NCBI GenBank assembly: GCA_023954015.1
Contig: JAMLIS010000014.1
Coordinates: 1 to 64,000 of the forward strand
Source of the DNA: Burkholderiaceae bacterium
GTDB lineage: Bacteria > Pseudomonadota > Gammaproteobacteria > Burkholderiales > Burkholderiaceae_E
DNA: 64,000 nucleotides
Direction: 5' to 3'
The translations under genes were made by a program, and so were the position numbers. The notes beneath the pieces were generated by a model, which was given only the letters and a program-made list of their open reading frames with translations, had not been told where the DNA came from and ran no database searches. Shown piece after piece: positions 1 to 11,171 of this stretch. Numbering within the stretch: position 1 is the stretch's first letter; every line of letters begins with the position of its first letter.

Positions 1-100
1 CGAGCGCTACCGCATCGCCGGCGACTCGCGCAGCGATCGCGCGGACGACTGGGGTGAGTCGGGCGACGCACCGACCGACGATTCGCGTCCCCGAGACTGA
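1..100 (+). CDS. yacG: DNA gyrase inhibitor YacG, C-terminal fragment
   Basis: The reading frame is open from base 2 and stops at TGA 98-100, giving the last 32 residues of a protein that starts left of the window. The fragment begins ERYRIAGDS and continues to an acidic DDW motif. It aligns by eye with the tail of E. coli YacG (EEKRIPSSGD followed by ESDDW). YacG is a small zinc protein that binds GyrB and inhibits gyrase. Its zinc cysteines would lie outside the window. The convergent MutT-ThiE gene is a common betaproteobacterial neighbour of yacG, which supports the call. Only the tail is visible, so the name rests on tail similarity and context. Confidence 0.75.
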   Translation, partial: ERYRIAGDSRSDRADDWGESGDAPTDDSRPRD

Positions 101-105
101 TCGGC

Positions 106-123
106 CGGGCGAATCATCGCCCG
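106..123. terminator. Hairpin between convergent yacG and mutT genes
   Basis: A perfect 7-base stem (CGGGCGA / TCGCCCG) with a 4-base ATCA loop fills the 26-base gap between the two converging stop codons. It could end transcription from both sides. There is no T-run on either side, so it is a candidate only. Confidence 0.5.
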
Positions 124-126
124 ACA

Positions 127-1107
127 TCATCGCCAGATCGAGCGCATCATCGCCAACCCATGGGCGCCGGCGCGCGACGCGCTCTTCGCATCGCGTTCGT
201 CCAATCCACCGAGCGCGAAGACCGGTACGCGCGACGTTCGCGCGAGGCGCTCGAAGCCGCCCCATCCGAGCACCGCGGCGCCTGGATGCGAGCGCGTGTC
301 CTTGACCGGCCCGAGCAGGGCGAAATCGACGCCAAGGTCGCCGGCCCGTTCGAGTTCCGCTGCATCGTGACACGAGGCACCGACGATTCGCAGTCTCGGT
401 CTTGAGACGATCGAGCGTAAATCAATGCTTCGAAGATGCACGCCGTCGCAGGCGGCCCAGTACGACGCCGGGTGTCCGCTGTTGACGACGAGCCGCGCCC
501 CGAAGCGCGCGCTCAGTTCGCGCACGCGCCGGAACAGCGCGTCGAAGCGCGCCGCTTCCATCGACGGCTCGCGCAGCTGCAACAGCCTCAGCCCCGCCGC
601 GAGCGCCTTCCCGAGTTGCGCGACGAATCGATCGTCGCCCATTTCGAGCGCGCAACTGATGCCGATCCGGTCAGGCAGGCGAAGCCAGCCGATGACGGGG
701 ATCGCTGCCGGCAGCAGCGGCGCGACGTCGATCGCCGAGGGCCGTCGCCACGCGAGCGACTGTCCCTCGCGGCCGTGCGGCTCGCCGGCCCATGAGACGA
801 TCCGCTGGAAATGGAGGCGGACGTGCGCGTGCGGGTACCGGTACTCGCGAACGACCCAGGGCAGCGACTCGTGTACGTCGATGCCCAGCTCCTCGTGGAG
901 CTCGCGCGCGAGCGCCTGCTCGACGCTCTCTCCGGCCTCGAGCTTGCCGCCCGGGAACTCCCACCATCCGGCGTAGGGCTTGCCGGCCGGGCGCTGACCG
1001 AACAGGACCGCGCCGTCGGGACGAATCAGGACGCCGACGGCGACATCGACGAGATCGGCGGGATCGGCGCGCGTCGCGCCGGCGTCGGGGACGCTTGCGA
1101 CGCTCAT
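127..1107 (-). CDS. mutT: Nudix hydrolase fused to ThiE/TenI-like domain (MutT family)
   Basis: 326 residues. The N-terminal half carries a full Nudix box at about residues 53-75 (GGKLEAGES through REL.EELGI), as in MutT enzymes that hydrolyse 8-oxo-dGTP and related nucleotides. The C-terminal half (about 150-326) resembles thiamine phosphate synthase/TenI, with a VDFALLGPV strand and a phosphate-binding FALGGL loop. This fusion is known in Proteobacteria and is usually annotated as a Nudix family protein; whether the ThiE-like half is active is not clear. I chose the ATG at 1107 because it lies 14 bases after the upstream ATPase stop and begins just before the Nudix fold. Longer in-frame starts run antisense-like, arginine-rich sequence inside the upstream gene. 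Confidence 0.88.
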   Translation of the reverse strand: MSVASVPDAGATRADPADLVDVAVGVLIRPDGAVLFGQRPAGKPYAGWWEFPGGKLEAGESVEQALARELHEELGIDVHESLPWVVREYRYPHAHVRLHFQRIVSWAGEPHGREGQSLAWRRPSAIDVAPLLPAAIPVIGWLRLPDRIGISCALEMGDDRFVAQLGKALAAGLRLLQLREPSMEAARFDALFRRVRELSARFGARLVVNSGHPASYWAACDGVHLRSIDLRSIVSRPRLRIVGASCHDAAELERAGDLGVDFALLGPVKDTRSHPGAAVLGWGGFERLARTSRVPVFALGGLDERDAKSASRAGAHGLAMMRSIWR

Positions 1108-1121
1108 GGCCGCCCGTGGGT

Positions 1122-2105
1122 TCAGCTGCGCCTGCGGCCGCGCGGCGACTTCGGTGCCGCCGTCGCGGCAGCCCGGGGGACCGTCCCGGCCTTGCGCGCC
1201 CGGCGACCCGCCCAATCCTTCGCGAACTGCCAGGCGACGCGCCCCGAGCGCGAGCCGCGCTCGAGCGCGAAACGAAGCGCGTCGGCGCGCGCCGCGTCGA
1301 TCTCGCGCTCGCCGCAGCCGAAGCTGGACAGCCAGTGCGAGACGATCGCCAGGTAGTCGTCCTGCCGGAACGGATAGAACGACACCCACAGGCCGAAACG
1401 CTCGGACAGCGAGATCTTCTCCTCGACCGTCTCGCCGGGGTGGATCTCGCCGTCGGACTGGTGCTTCGCCTCGAGGTTCTCGCGCATGTATTCGGGCATC
1501 AGGTGCCGGCGATTCGACGTGGCGTAGATCAGCACGTTCTCCGACTGCGCGGCCACCGAACCGTCGAGCGCGACTTTCAGCGCCTTGTAGCCGGGCTCGC
1601 CCTCCTCGAAGGACAGGTCGTCGCAGAAGACGATGAAGCGCTCGGGTCGCGCGGCGACCAGCTCGACGATCTCCGGCAGGTCGACCAGATCGTCCTTGTC
1701 GACCTCGATCAGCCGCAGGCCGTGCGGCGCATATTCGTTCAGCAGCGCCTTGATCAGCGACGACTTCCCGGTGCCGCGCGATCCGGTGAGCAGCACGTTG
1801 TTCGCCGGGCGGTGCTGGACGAACTGGCGCGTGTTGCGCTCGATCGCCGCCTTCTGCTCGTCGATGTGCTTCAGGTCGTCGAGCCGGATCGGCGAGACGT
1901 GCCGCACCGGCTGCAGGCTCGCCTGCACGCCGAAGGCGGTCGGTCGCCGGCGCCAGCGAAAGGCGATCGCCGCGTCCCAGTCGGGGACGGGGGCGGCGCC
2001 GAGCAATCGTTCGAATCGGCCGAGCAGCGACTCGGCGCGCGACACGATGCGCGCGAGCGCCGAAGGGTCGATACCACCCGCCGAATCAGGATCGGTAGTC
2101 CGCAT
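1122..2105 (-). CDS. DUF815-family AAA ATPase
   Basis: 327 residues. Walker A is GSRGTGKSS at about 108-116 and Walker B is [10 protein letters not shown], followed by an ATSNRRHL stretch typical of the sensor region. These match the DUF815 family of predicted ATP-binding proteins, whose cellular role is not established. The start ATG (2103-2105) lies inside the last codons of argJ, a 20-base overlap, so the two are probably translated as one unit. The family usually sits beside argJ and mutT in betaproteobacteria, as here. The tail after about residue 300 is basic and low in complexity. Confidence 0.88.
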   Translation of the reverse strand: MRTTDPDSAGGIDPSALARIVSRAESLLGRFERLLGAAPVPDWDAAIAFRWRRRPTAFGVQASLQPVRHVSPIRLDDLKHIDEQKAAIERNTRQFVQHRPANNVLLTGSRGTGKSSLIKALLNEYAPHGLRLIEVDKDDLVDLPEIVELVAARPERFIVFCDDLSFEEGEPGYKALKVALDGSVAAQSENVLIYATSNRRHLMPEYMRENLEAKHQSDGEIHPGETVEEKISLSERFGLWVSFYPFRQDDYLAIVSHWLSSFGCGEREIDAARADALRFALERGSRSGRVAWQFAKDWAGRRARKAGTVPRAAATAAPKSPRGRRRS

Positions 2106-3330
2106 TGATCGACACGTAGTCGTGCGACAGGTCGCAAGTCCAGACGGTGGTCGATGCGCTACCGCGCCCGAGCACGATGCGCACCTCGATCTCCGCCTTC
2201 TTCATCACGCGCTGTCCGTCCTCCTCCCGGTACTGCGGGTGACGTCCGCCGCGCGTGGCGACGTGCACGTCGTCGAGGTACAGATCGACGCGATCGACAT
2301 CGAGGTCGGCGACGCCCGCCCGGCCTACCGCCGCGAGGATGCGCCCGAGGTTCGGATCGGACGCGAAGAAGGCGGTCTTCACCAGCGGCGAGTGCGCGAC
2401 GGTGAATGCGACCGCTGCGGCTTCCCCGTCGTCGCGCGCACCTTCGACGTGCACCGAGATGAATTTCGTCGCACCCTCGCCGTCGCGCACGATCGCCTGC
2501 GCCAGTTCGCGCGCAACGCAGACGATGGCCTCGCGCAGCGCCTGCGCGGCCGCGCTGTCGGCAGCACGCCCGGCCTGCCCGTCGATGGCGACCGACGACG
2601 CGCCGGTGGCGACGAGCACGAAGGAATCGTTGGTCGACGTATCGCCGTCGACCGTGATGCGATTGAAGCTCGCATCGGCCGCCTCGCGCGCCCAGCGCGA
2701 GAGCAACGCGGCAGGCACCGCGGCATCGGTGGCAACGAAGCCGAGCATCGTCGCCATGTCCGGTCGGATCATGCCGGCGCCCTTCGCGATGCCGGTCACG
2801 GTGACGGTCTGCCCACCGAGTTCGATGCGCCGGGACGCCGCCTTCGGAACAGTGTCGGTCGTCATGATCGCCTCGGCCGCATCGAGCCAGTCGCTGCCGC
2901 CGAGCGCATCGACCGCCGCGTCGATCCCGGCGAGCAGCCGCTGCATCGGCAGGTGCTCGAGGATGACGCCGGTGGAGAACGGCAGCACCGCATCGGCCGC
3001 GATGCCGAGCCGCGTCGCGAGCGCCTCGCAGCTCGCACGCGCGTCCGCCAGTCCCTGCTCGCCGGTGCCTGCGTTCGCGCAGCCGGTGTTGACGACGAGC
3101 GCACGGACCGAAGCTCCCGAGCTTGCCAGGTGCTCTCGGCAGACGACGACCGGTGCCGCACAGAAGCGGTTCTGCGTGAAGACGCCGGCAGCGCGCGCGC
3201 CGGGTGCCAGGCGCAGCACGAGCACGTCGCGGCGACCGGTCTTGCGGATTCCCGCGCACGCCGTGCCGATTTCGACGCCGGCAACGACGGGCAACGCGTC
3301 GCGCCGCGGCGCTTCGAGATTCACGGGCAT
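2086..3330 (-). CDS. argJ: Bifunctional ornithine acetyltransferase / N-acetylglutamate synthase
   Basis: 414 residues, the normal length. ArgJ moves the acetyl group from N-acetylornithine to glutamate in the cyclic arginine pathway and, in the bifunctional form, also acetylates glutamate from acetyl-CoA. The autocatalytic cleavage site is visible as [14 protein letters not shown], with Thr194 as the expected nucleophile of the beta chain. The C-terminus [11 protein letters not shown] is the typical ArgJ tail. Start ATG at 3330; secA ends 46 bases upstream. The gene overlaps the DUF815 ATPase gene downstream. Confidence 0.96.
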   Translation of the reverse strand: MPVNLEAPRRDALPVVAGVEIGTACAGIRKTGRRDVLVLRLAPGARAAGVFTQNRFCAAPVVVCREHLASSGASVRALVVNTGCANAGTGEQGLADARASCEALATRLGIAADAVLPFSTGVILEHLPMQRLLAGIDAAVDALGGSDWLDAAEAIMTTDTVPKAASRRIELGGQTVTVTGIAKGAGMIRPDMATMLGFVATDAAVPAALLSRWAREAADASFNRITVDGDTSTNDSFVLVATGASSVAIDGQAGRAADSAAAQALREAIVCVARELAQAIVRDGEGATKFISVHVEGARDDGEAAAVAFTVAHSPLVKTAFFASDPNLGRILAAVGRAGVADLDVDRVDLYLDDVHVATRGGRHPQYREEDGQRVMKKAEIEVRIVLGRGSASTTVWTCDLSHDYVSINADYRS

Positions 3331-3376
3331 CGGCTTCTCCGGAGTGCGGCGAGGGCGCAGCGGGCGCAGGGCGCGC

Positions 3377-6163
<2,787 letters not shown>

Positions 6164-6265
6164 TCGGACTGGAGCGGGGCCATTCGTGCGTACGACGGCG
6201 GTCCGGAAGACGGCGGAACGACGCGGCGAACGGCGTCAGCGCCCGCGAAACCGGTACAGTCTAGC

Positions 6266-6709
6266 ATGCGCCCCCCGACCAGCGCCCGACCCGCGACCGC
6301 GTGGCTCGACGACGAGAGCGGATTTCGCGCGCTCGCCGCGAAGGTGGATCGCCTCGTCGAGATGCAGTCGGCGCTTCGCGAGCGCTTCGCGCAGGCGCCG
6401 CTCACCGTGGTTGCGCTCGACGGCGAGACGCTCGTGCTGCGCGCGCCCAATGCGGCCTGGGCGGCCCGCCTGCGTCAGTCGACTCCGACGATGCTGGAGG
6501 CGCTGCGCGAGCGCTTCGCCGGCATCGAGCAAATACGGATCGTCACGCAGCGTCGCGGCGACGCGCCGCCGGCGCGCGCGCATGCCCCGCGCGCGGCGAT
6601 CCCGTCATCGGCGCTGGGCGATCTCGAGCGGCTGCGCGCCGGAACCGATGCGCCCGCGCTCGGCGAGGCGCTCGGACGCCTGGTGCGCCGCCATCGGGTA
6701 GCGCGCTGA
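6266..6709 (+). CDS. DUF721/DciA-like protein
   Basis: 147 residues from the ATG at 6266. The protein has an N-terminal helical segment, a central beta region (LTVVALDGETLVLRAPN followed by a WAARLRQ helix) and a C-terminal charged tail. This pattern fits the DUF721/DciA family. Some members load the DnaB replicative helicase in bacteria lacking DnaC. The family is often divergent from secA and near lpxC in betaproteobacteria, which is the arrangement here. The sequence is divergent from the core family, so a role in helicase loading is an inference. Its last 105 bases overlap the opposite-strand membrane protein gene. Confidence 0.72.
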   Translation: MRPPTSARPATAWLDDESGFRALAAKVDRLVEMQSALRERFAQAPLTVVALDGETLVLRAPNAAWAARLRQSTPTMLEALRERFAGIEQIRIVTQRRGDAPPARAHAPRAAIPSSALGDLERLRAGTDAPALGEALGRLVRRHRVAR

Positions 6710-6943
6710 GAAGCGATCACGCTGCGGGTAGCTCGCCGCAGGCACGGCCGCGGCCGCCGCGGTCGGCGCCGTGAGCCGCTCGACGATCATCACCGCGAAG
6801 AACACCAACGCGGCAGCCAGTCCACCGAGAAGAAGTCGCCAGGCGAGCCGCAGGTAGCGTCGGTCCCGCGTGAACACGTAGCCGAGCGCGCAATACGCCA
6901 CGGCGGCCAGCAGTACGACGACGAGGGCCCGCAGGAAGATCAT
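6605..6943 (-). CDS. Small two-helix membrane protein, unknown function
   Basis: 112 residues. Two hydrophobic helices (about 2-25 and 36-56) flank a basic loop TRDRRYLRLAWR, giving a hairpin in the inner membrane. Residues after about 60 are polar and low in complexity. The TRDRRYLRLAWRL loop is shared, as I recall, by small unnamed proteins beside lpxC in Burkholderiales, so I consider the N-terminal part real. The 3' end runs 105 bases into the convergent dciA-like gene. No clear ribosome site precedes the ATG. It may be co-transcribed with lpxC. Confidence 0.6.
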   Translation of the reverse strand: MIFLRALVVVLLAAVAYCALGYVFTRDRRYLRLAWRLLLGGLAAALVFFAVMIVERLTAPTAAAAAVPAASYPQRDRFSARYPMAAHQASERLAERGRIGSGAQPLEIAQRR

Positions 6944-6981
6944 CGGCTGCGCGACGACGACGGCGCGACGGAGCAGGGAAA

Positions 6982-7003
6982 CGCGCGCCGGGCCGGCGCG
7001 CGC
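6982..7003 (-). terminator. GC hairpin just after lpxC
   Basis: Right after the lpxC stop the minus strand reads a near-perfect palindrome, GCGCGCCGG paired with CCGGCGCGC, followed by GTTTC. It resembles an intrinsic terminator with a very short T-run, so it may only attenuate. Confidence 0.45.
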
Positions 7004-7933
7004 TCAGGCATGGCTCCAGTCGAGCGCGAAGGGCCGCGGCGCGTCGCGACGATCGACGAAGCCGACGCGCTCCCAAGCGTGCTCGCGCGCGAGCATTTCG
7101 CGCAGCAGCAGGTTGTTCAGCGCGTGCCCCGACTTGTGCGCGCTGTAGGCCGCCAGCAACGGATGGCCGACCAGGTACAGGTCGCCGATGGCGTCGAGGA
7201 TCTTGTGCTTGACGAACTCGTCGCCGAAACGCAGTCCGTCGTCGTTCAGCACGCGGTACTCGTCCATGACGATCGCGTTGCCGAAGCTGCCCCCCTTGGC
7301 CAGGCCGTGCGCGCGCAGCGCCTCGACATCCTGCATGAAGCCGAAGGTGCGGGCGCGCGAGACTTCCTTGACGTAGGACACCTTCGCGAAGTCGACCTCG
7401 ACGACCTGCTCGGTGGCGTCGATCGCCGGATGCGCGAAGTCGATGGAAAAGCGCAGCTTGAAGCCGAAGTGGGGATCCAGGCGCGCCCACTTGTCAGCGT
7501 CGCGCACCTCGACCGGTTCGAGCAACCGAATGAACTTCTTCTCCGCGCGTTGCTCGACGATGCCGGCCGACTGGATCAGGTAGACGAAGGAGCCGGCCGA
7601 GCCGTCGAGGATCGGGATCTCGGGCGCGGTGACCTCGACGTAGACGTTGTCGACGCCCATCCCGGCAAGCGCCGACATCAGGTGCTCGACGGTGGCCACG
7701 CGCACGAACGCGAGCGGGCCCTCGTCGGCGGCGGTCAGCGTCGAGGCCATCCGCGTGTCGGTGACGCGCTCGGCGCTGCTGCGGATCTCCACCGGCGGGT
7801 CGAGATCGACGCGGCGAAAGACGACGCCGGTGTCGGGCGCGGCCGGGCGCAGCACCAGTTCGACGCGCTCGCCCGAGTGCAGCCCCACGCCGGTGGTGCG
7901 CACGAGCGAACCGATCGTCCGCTGGCGCATCAT
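7004..7933 (-). CDS. lpxC: UDP-3-O-acyl-N-acetylglucosamine deacetylase LpxC
   Basis: 309 residues, full length. LpxC is the cytoplasmic zinc enzyme for the committed step of lipid A synthesis. Seen motifs: the N-terminal [18 protein letters not shown], the zinc histidine in TVEHLMSAL (His84), the second site [12 protein letters not shown] with zinc His and Asp, and the catalytic His in HKSGHALNN. Two adjacent ATG codons (7933 and 7930) could start it; no clear Shine-Dalgarno separates them. It sits downstream of ftsZ and a peroxiredoxin, the usual location after the dcw cluster. Confidence 0.97.
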   Translation of the reverse strand: MMRQRTIGSLVRTTGVGLHSGERVELVLRPAAPDTGVVFRRVDLDPPVEIRSSAERVTDTRMASTLTAADEGPLAFVRVATVEHLMSALAGMGVDNVYVEVTAPEIPILDGSAGSFVYLIQSAGIVEQRAEKKFIRLLEPVEVRDADKWARLDPHFGFKLRFSIDFAHPAIDATEQVVEVDFAKVSYVKEVSRARTFGFMQDVEALRAHGLAKGGSFGNAIVMDEYRVLNDDGLRFGDEFVKHKILDAIGDLYLVGHPLLAAYSAHKSGHALNNLLLREMLAREHAWERVGFVDRRDAPRPFALDWSHA

Positions 7934-7970
7934 CGCAGCCGGCCCGCCGCGGCAGTGGAACGAAAGGCGC

Positions 7971-8465
7971 TCAAGCCTGCTTCACCATGGTCTCGGCATC
8001 CGAGACCTCGAACTTCCCCGGCTGCTCGACGTTCAGCGTCTTCACGACGCCGTCCTCGACGAGCATCGAATAGCGCTGCGAGCGTACGCCCATCGTCGGA
8101 CTGACGAAGTCGAGCCCGAGGGCACGCGTCCATTCGGCGGCGCCGTCCGCGATCATCCGGATCCGGCCTTCGGTGCCCTGGTCGCGTGCCCAGGCTCCCA
8201 TCACGAACGCATCGTTGACCGACACGCACCAGATCTCGTCGACGCCGTTGCCCTTGAGCGCATCGTATTTCTCGAGGTAGCCCGGCACGTGCTTCGCCGA
8301 GCAGGTGGGCGTGAACGCGCCCGGCAGCCCGAACACGGCGACCCGCTTGCCACGCAACTCGTCGAGCGCGTGGAACTTGCGCGGCCCGATCGAGCAGCCC
8401 GGCGTCTCGTCCTGAACGTACTCGGAAACCACGGCGTCGGGGACGCGTTGACCTGGTTCGATCAT
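7971..8465 (-). CDS. Peroxiredoxin (Prx5-like redoxin)
   Basis: 164 residues. The peroxidatic cysteine is Cys55 in PGAFTPTC, the Prx5/AhpE-type active site, and Cys80 in IWCVSVND is a possible resolving cysteine. The enzyme should reduce hydrogen peroxide and organic hydroperoxides using thioredoxin or glutathione. I chose the ATG at 8465 because a strong ribosome site, GGAGGT, lies just upstream; a longer in-frame start at 8522 lacks one. Position between ftsZ and lpxC is typical for Burkholderiales. Confidence 0.92.
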   Translation of the reverse strand: MIEPGQRVPDAVVSEYVQDETPGCSIGPRKFHALDELRGKRVAVFGLPGAFTPTCSAKHVPGYLEKYDALKGNGVDEIWCVSVNDAFVMGAWARDQGTEGRIRMIADGAAEWTRALGLDFVSPTMGVRSQRYSMLVEDGVVKTLNVEQPGKFEVSDAETMVKQA

Positions 8466-8604
8466 CTCGATTGCACCTCCGTTCTTCGCTGGATATCGAC
8501 CGCTGCAAGCCGACCGCTGCAAGCGGCAAACCCGTCATCTTAAGTTATGTCAGCCGCGGGCGCCGGGACGCGGGCGAAGCAGCGCAAGCAACGGAGCGAG
8601 AGGC

Positions 8605-8667
8605 GAAGGGCGAAGGGTGAAGGGTGAAGGGTGAACGGGAAACCGCGGCTGCCCTTTCACCCTTCAC
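8605..8667. repeat. Tandem GAAGGGT heptamers forming a long hairpin after ftsZ
   Basis: Between ftsZ and the peroxiredoxin there are about four tandem 7-base units (GAAGGGT or GAAGGGC, about 8605-8632). The last copies (8624-8639) pair with an inverted copy at 8652-8667, giving a 16-base stem with one mismatch and a 12-base loop. It lies 6 bases after the ftsZ stop. It could be a terminator-like or mRNA-stabilising element; it has no T-run. Confidence 0.6.
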
Positions 8668-8672
8668 GGCCT

Positions 8673-9833
8673 TCAGTCGGCCTGCTTCCTCAGGAATGCC
8701 GGAATGTCGAAGCGTTCGACGCCGCTGTCCTCGAGCGCCTGGACCTGCGCGGCGGCCGAGGCGCGGGGGCTGCGCCAGACGGTGGGCTGCTCGAACTGCT
8801 CGTAGTTCGGCTGCTGCATCGGCGGGGCGTCGTGGGTGCCGGTGCGCAGCTGGCTCTGCGGCACGAGCATCGGCTTGGCCGGGCGGCGGCCGATGCCGGT
8901 GGCCACGACGGTGACGCGCAGCCGGTCGGCCATGTTCTCGTCGAAGACGGTACCGTGGATGATCGTCGCGTCGTCGGCGCAGAACGCCTTGATCGTGTTG
9001 ATCACGTCGTTCGTCTCCTTCAGCTTCAGGCTGCGGCCGGCCGTGATGTTGACGATCACGCCGCGCGCGCCCTGCAGGTCGACGCCGTCGAGCAGCGGCG
9101 ACGACACCGCCTGCTCGGCGGCGATGCGCGCGCGGTCCAGTCCCGACGATTCGCCGATGCCCATCATCGCCTTGCCCTGCTCGCCCATCACCGTCTTCAC
9201 GTCGGCGAAGTCGACGTTGACGAGCCCCGGCACGTTGATGATCTCGGCGATGCCGGCCACCGCGTTGTGCAGCACGTCGTCGGCGCGCTTGAACGCGTCC
9301 TCGAGGCTCGCGTCGTCGTCCATCACCTCGAAGAGCTTCTGGTTCAGCACGACGATCAGCGAATCGACGTGCTCGACGAGCTGGTCGATGCCGTTCTCGG
9401 CGATCTGCAGCTTCTTGGCGCCCTCGAAGTCGAAGGGCTTGGTGACGACGCCCACCGTCAGGATGCCCATCTCCTTGGCGATCTCGGCAACCACCGGCGA
9501 GGCGCCCGTTCCGGTGCCCTTGCCCATGCCTGCGGTCAGGAACACCATGTTCGAGCCCTCGAGCGCCGAGCGGATCTCGGTGCGCATCGCTTCGGCCGCC
9601 GCCTTGCCGGCTTCGGGCCGGGCGCCGGCGCCGAGCCCCATGTCGCCGAGCTGGATCGTGTGCTCGGCCAGCGAGCGGCGCAGCGCCTGCTTGTCGGTGT
9701 TCACCGCGATGAATTCCACACCCTGCACGTCGCGGTTGATCATGTGATTGACCGCGTTGCCTCCGGCGCCCCCGACCCCGATCACCTTGATGACGGCGCC
9801 TTCGACTTCCTGCTCGATCAATTCGAAACTCAT
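8673..9833 (-). CDS. ftsZ: Cell division GTPase FtsZ
   Basis: 386 residues. FtsZ polymerises into the Z ring at midcell. The nucleotide-binding loop GGAGGNAVNHM and the NTDKQAL segment are normal. The tubulin signature reads GMGKGTGTGASP, with Lys105 where almost all FtsZ have glycine (GMGGGTGTG). The C-terminal FtsA/ZipA-binding peptide DIPAFLRKQAD is intact. A GGAG ribosome site precedes the ATG at 9833. It follows ftsA after a 102-base gap that could hold its own promoter. Frame and tail are intact, so I take it as functional despite the odd loop. Confidence 0.97.
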   Translation of the reverse strand: MSFELIEQEVEGAVIKVIGVGGAGGNAVNHMINRDVQGVEFIAVNTDKQALRRSLAEHTIQLGDMGLGAGARPEAGKAAAEAMRTEIRSALEGSNMVFLTAGMGKGTGTGASPVVAEIAKEMGILTVGVVTKPFDFEGAKKLQIAENGIDQLVEHVDSLIVVLNQKLFEVMDDDASLEDAFKRADDVLHNAVAGIAEIINVPGLVNVDFADVKTVMGEQGKAMMGIGESSGLDRARIAAEQAVSSPLLDGVDLQGARGVIVNITAGRSLKLKETNDVINTIKAFCADDATIIHGTVFDENMADRLRVTVVATGIGRRPAKPMLVPQSQLRTGTHDAPPMQQPNYEQFEQPTVWRSPRASAAAQVQALEDSGVERFDIPAFLRKQAD

Positions 9834-9935
9834 GTGCTGTTCTCCAGGACGGTGGGAAGACGTCGGCCCTTCCCGGTGAATGAAAACGACGATGGTTGGA
9901 GGTGAGTACTTCTTGCTCTTCTTGACGAACGGTAT

Positions 9936-11168
9936 TCAGAAATTTCCGAGGAACCACTCCTTCATTCTTCGCAGCGTTTCCTTGAACGAACCCGATTGCT
10001 CGGCGACCTTGCGACCGCGCAGGCGCTGCGCTCTCGCCTCCTCGAGCAATCCGACCGCGGTCGAATAGCGCGGCGAGCGCACGACGTCGGCGAGCCCGCC
10101 GGTATAGGCCGGCATTCCGATGCGCACCGGCTTGAGGAAGATGTCCTCGGCGAGCTCGACCATTCCGGGCAGCAGCGAGGTACCGCCGGTGAGCACGACG
10201 CCCGAGGACAGCAGCTCCTCGTAGCCCGACTCGCGGATCACCTGGTGCACCAGCGAGAAGAGCTCCTCGATGCGCGGCTCGATGACGGCCGCGAGCGCCT
10301 GGCGCGACAGCGTGCGCGGCACGCGCTCGCCCAGGCCCGGCACCTCGATCTTCTCGTTCGGATCGGCGAGCACCTGCTTGGCGATGCCGTAGCGCAGCTT
10401 GATGTCGTCGGCCTCGAGCGTCGGCGTGCGCAACGCCATCGCGATGTCGTTGGTGATCTGGTCGCCGGCGATCGGAATCACCGCCGTATGGCGGATCGCG
10501 CCGCCGGTGAAGATCGCGATGTCGGTCGTGCCGCCGCCCACGTCGACGAGCGCGACGCCCAGCTCCTTCTCGTCCTGCGTGAGGATCGCCATGCTCGACG
10601 CGAGCGGCTGCAGCATCAGGTCGTTCACTTCGAGCCCGCAGCGGCGCACGCACTTGACGATGTTCTGCGCGGCCGACACCGCACCGGTGACGATGTGCAC
10701 CTTCACCTCGAGGCGCACGCCGCTCATGCCGATCGGCTCGCGGATGTCCTCCTGCCCGTCGATGATGAATTCCTGCGCGAGCACGTGCAGGATCTGCTGG
10801 TCGGTGGGGATGTTCACCGCCTTGGCGGTCTCGATCACGCGGGCCATGTCGGCCTCCGTGACCTCCTTGTCCTTGATCGCGACCATCCCGCTCGAGTTGA
10901 AGCTGCGGATGTGGCTCCCCGCGATCCCCGCATAGACGGTGCGGATCTTGCAGTCGGCCATCAGCTCGGCTTCCTCGAGCGCGTGCTGGATCGACGCGAC
11001 CGTCGACTCGATGTTCACCACCACGCCTTTCTTCAGCCCGCGCGAGTCGTGCTGGCCGAGGCCGACGATCTCGTAGTGGGCGTCGGGGCGCATCTCGGCG
11101 ACGATCGCCACGATCTTCGACGTGCCGATGTCGAGCCCGACGATCAGGTCCTTCGCGTCTCTGGTCAT
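9936..11168 (-). CDS. ftsA: Cell division protein FtsA
   Basis: 410 residues. FtsA is an actin-like ATPase that tethers FtsZ to the inner membrane. Visible are the phosphate-1 motif VGLDIGTSKIVAIVAE, the second phosphate loop DVGGGTTDIAIF, the adenosine motif VVLTGGTSLLPGM, and a C-terminal amphipathic helix (RRMKEWFLGNF) that is the membrane-targeting sequence. The ATG at 11168 lies three bases after the ftsQ stop codon, so translation is probably coupled. Confidence 0.97.
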   Translation of the reverse strand: MTRDAKDLIVGLDIGTSKIVAIVAEMRPDAHYEIVGLGQHDSRGLKKGVVVNIESTVASIQHALEEAELMADCKIRTVYAGIAGSHIRSFNSSGMVAIKDKEVTEADMARVIETAKAVNIPTDQQILHVLAQEFIIDGQEDIREPIGMSGVRLEVKVHIVTGAVSAAQNIVKCVRRCGLEVNDLMLQPLASSMAILTQDEKELGVALVDVGGGTTDIAIFTGGAIRHTAVIPIAGDQITNDIAMALRTPTLEADDIKLRYGIAKQVLADPNEKIEVPGLGERVPRTLSRQALAAVIEPRIEELFSLVHQVIRESGYEELLSSGVVLTGGTSLLPGMVELAEDIFLKPVRIGMPAYTGGLADVVRSPRYSTAVGLLEEARAQRLRGRKVAEQSGSFKETLRRMKEWFLGNF

Positions 11169-11171
11169 TTC

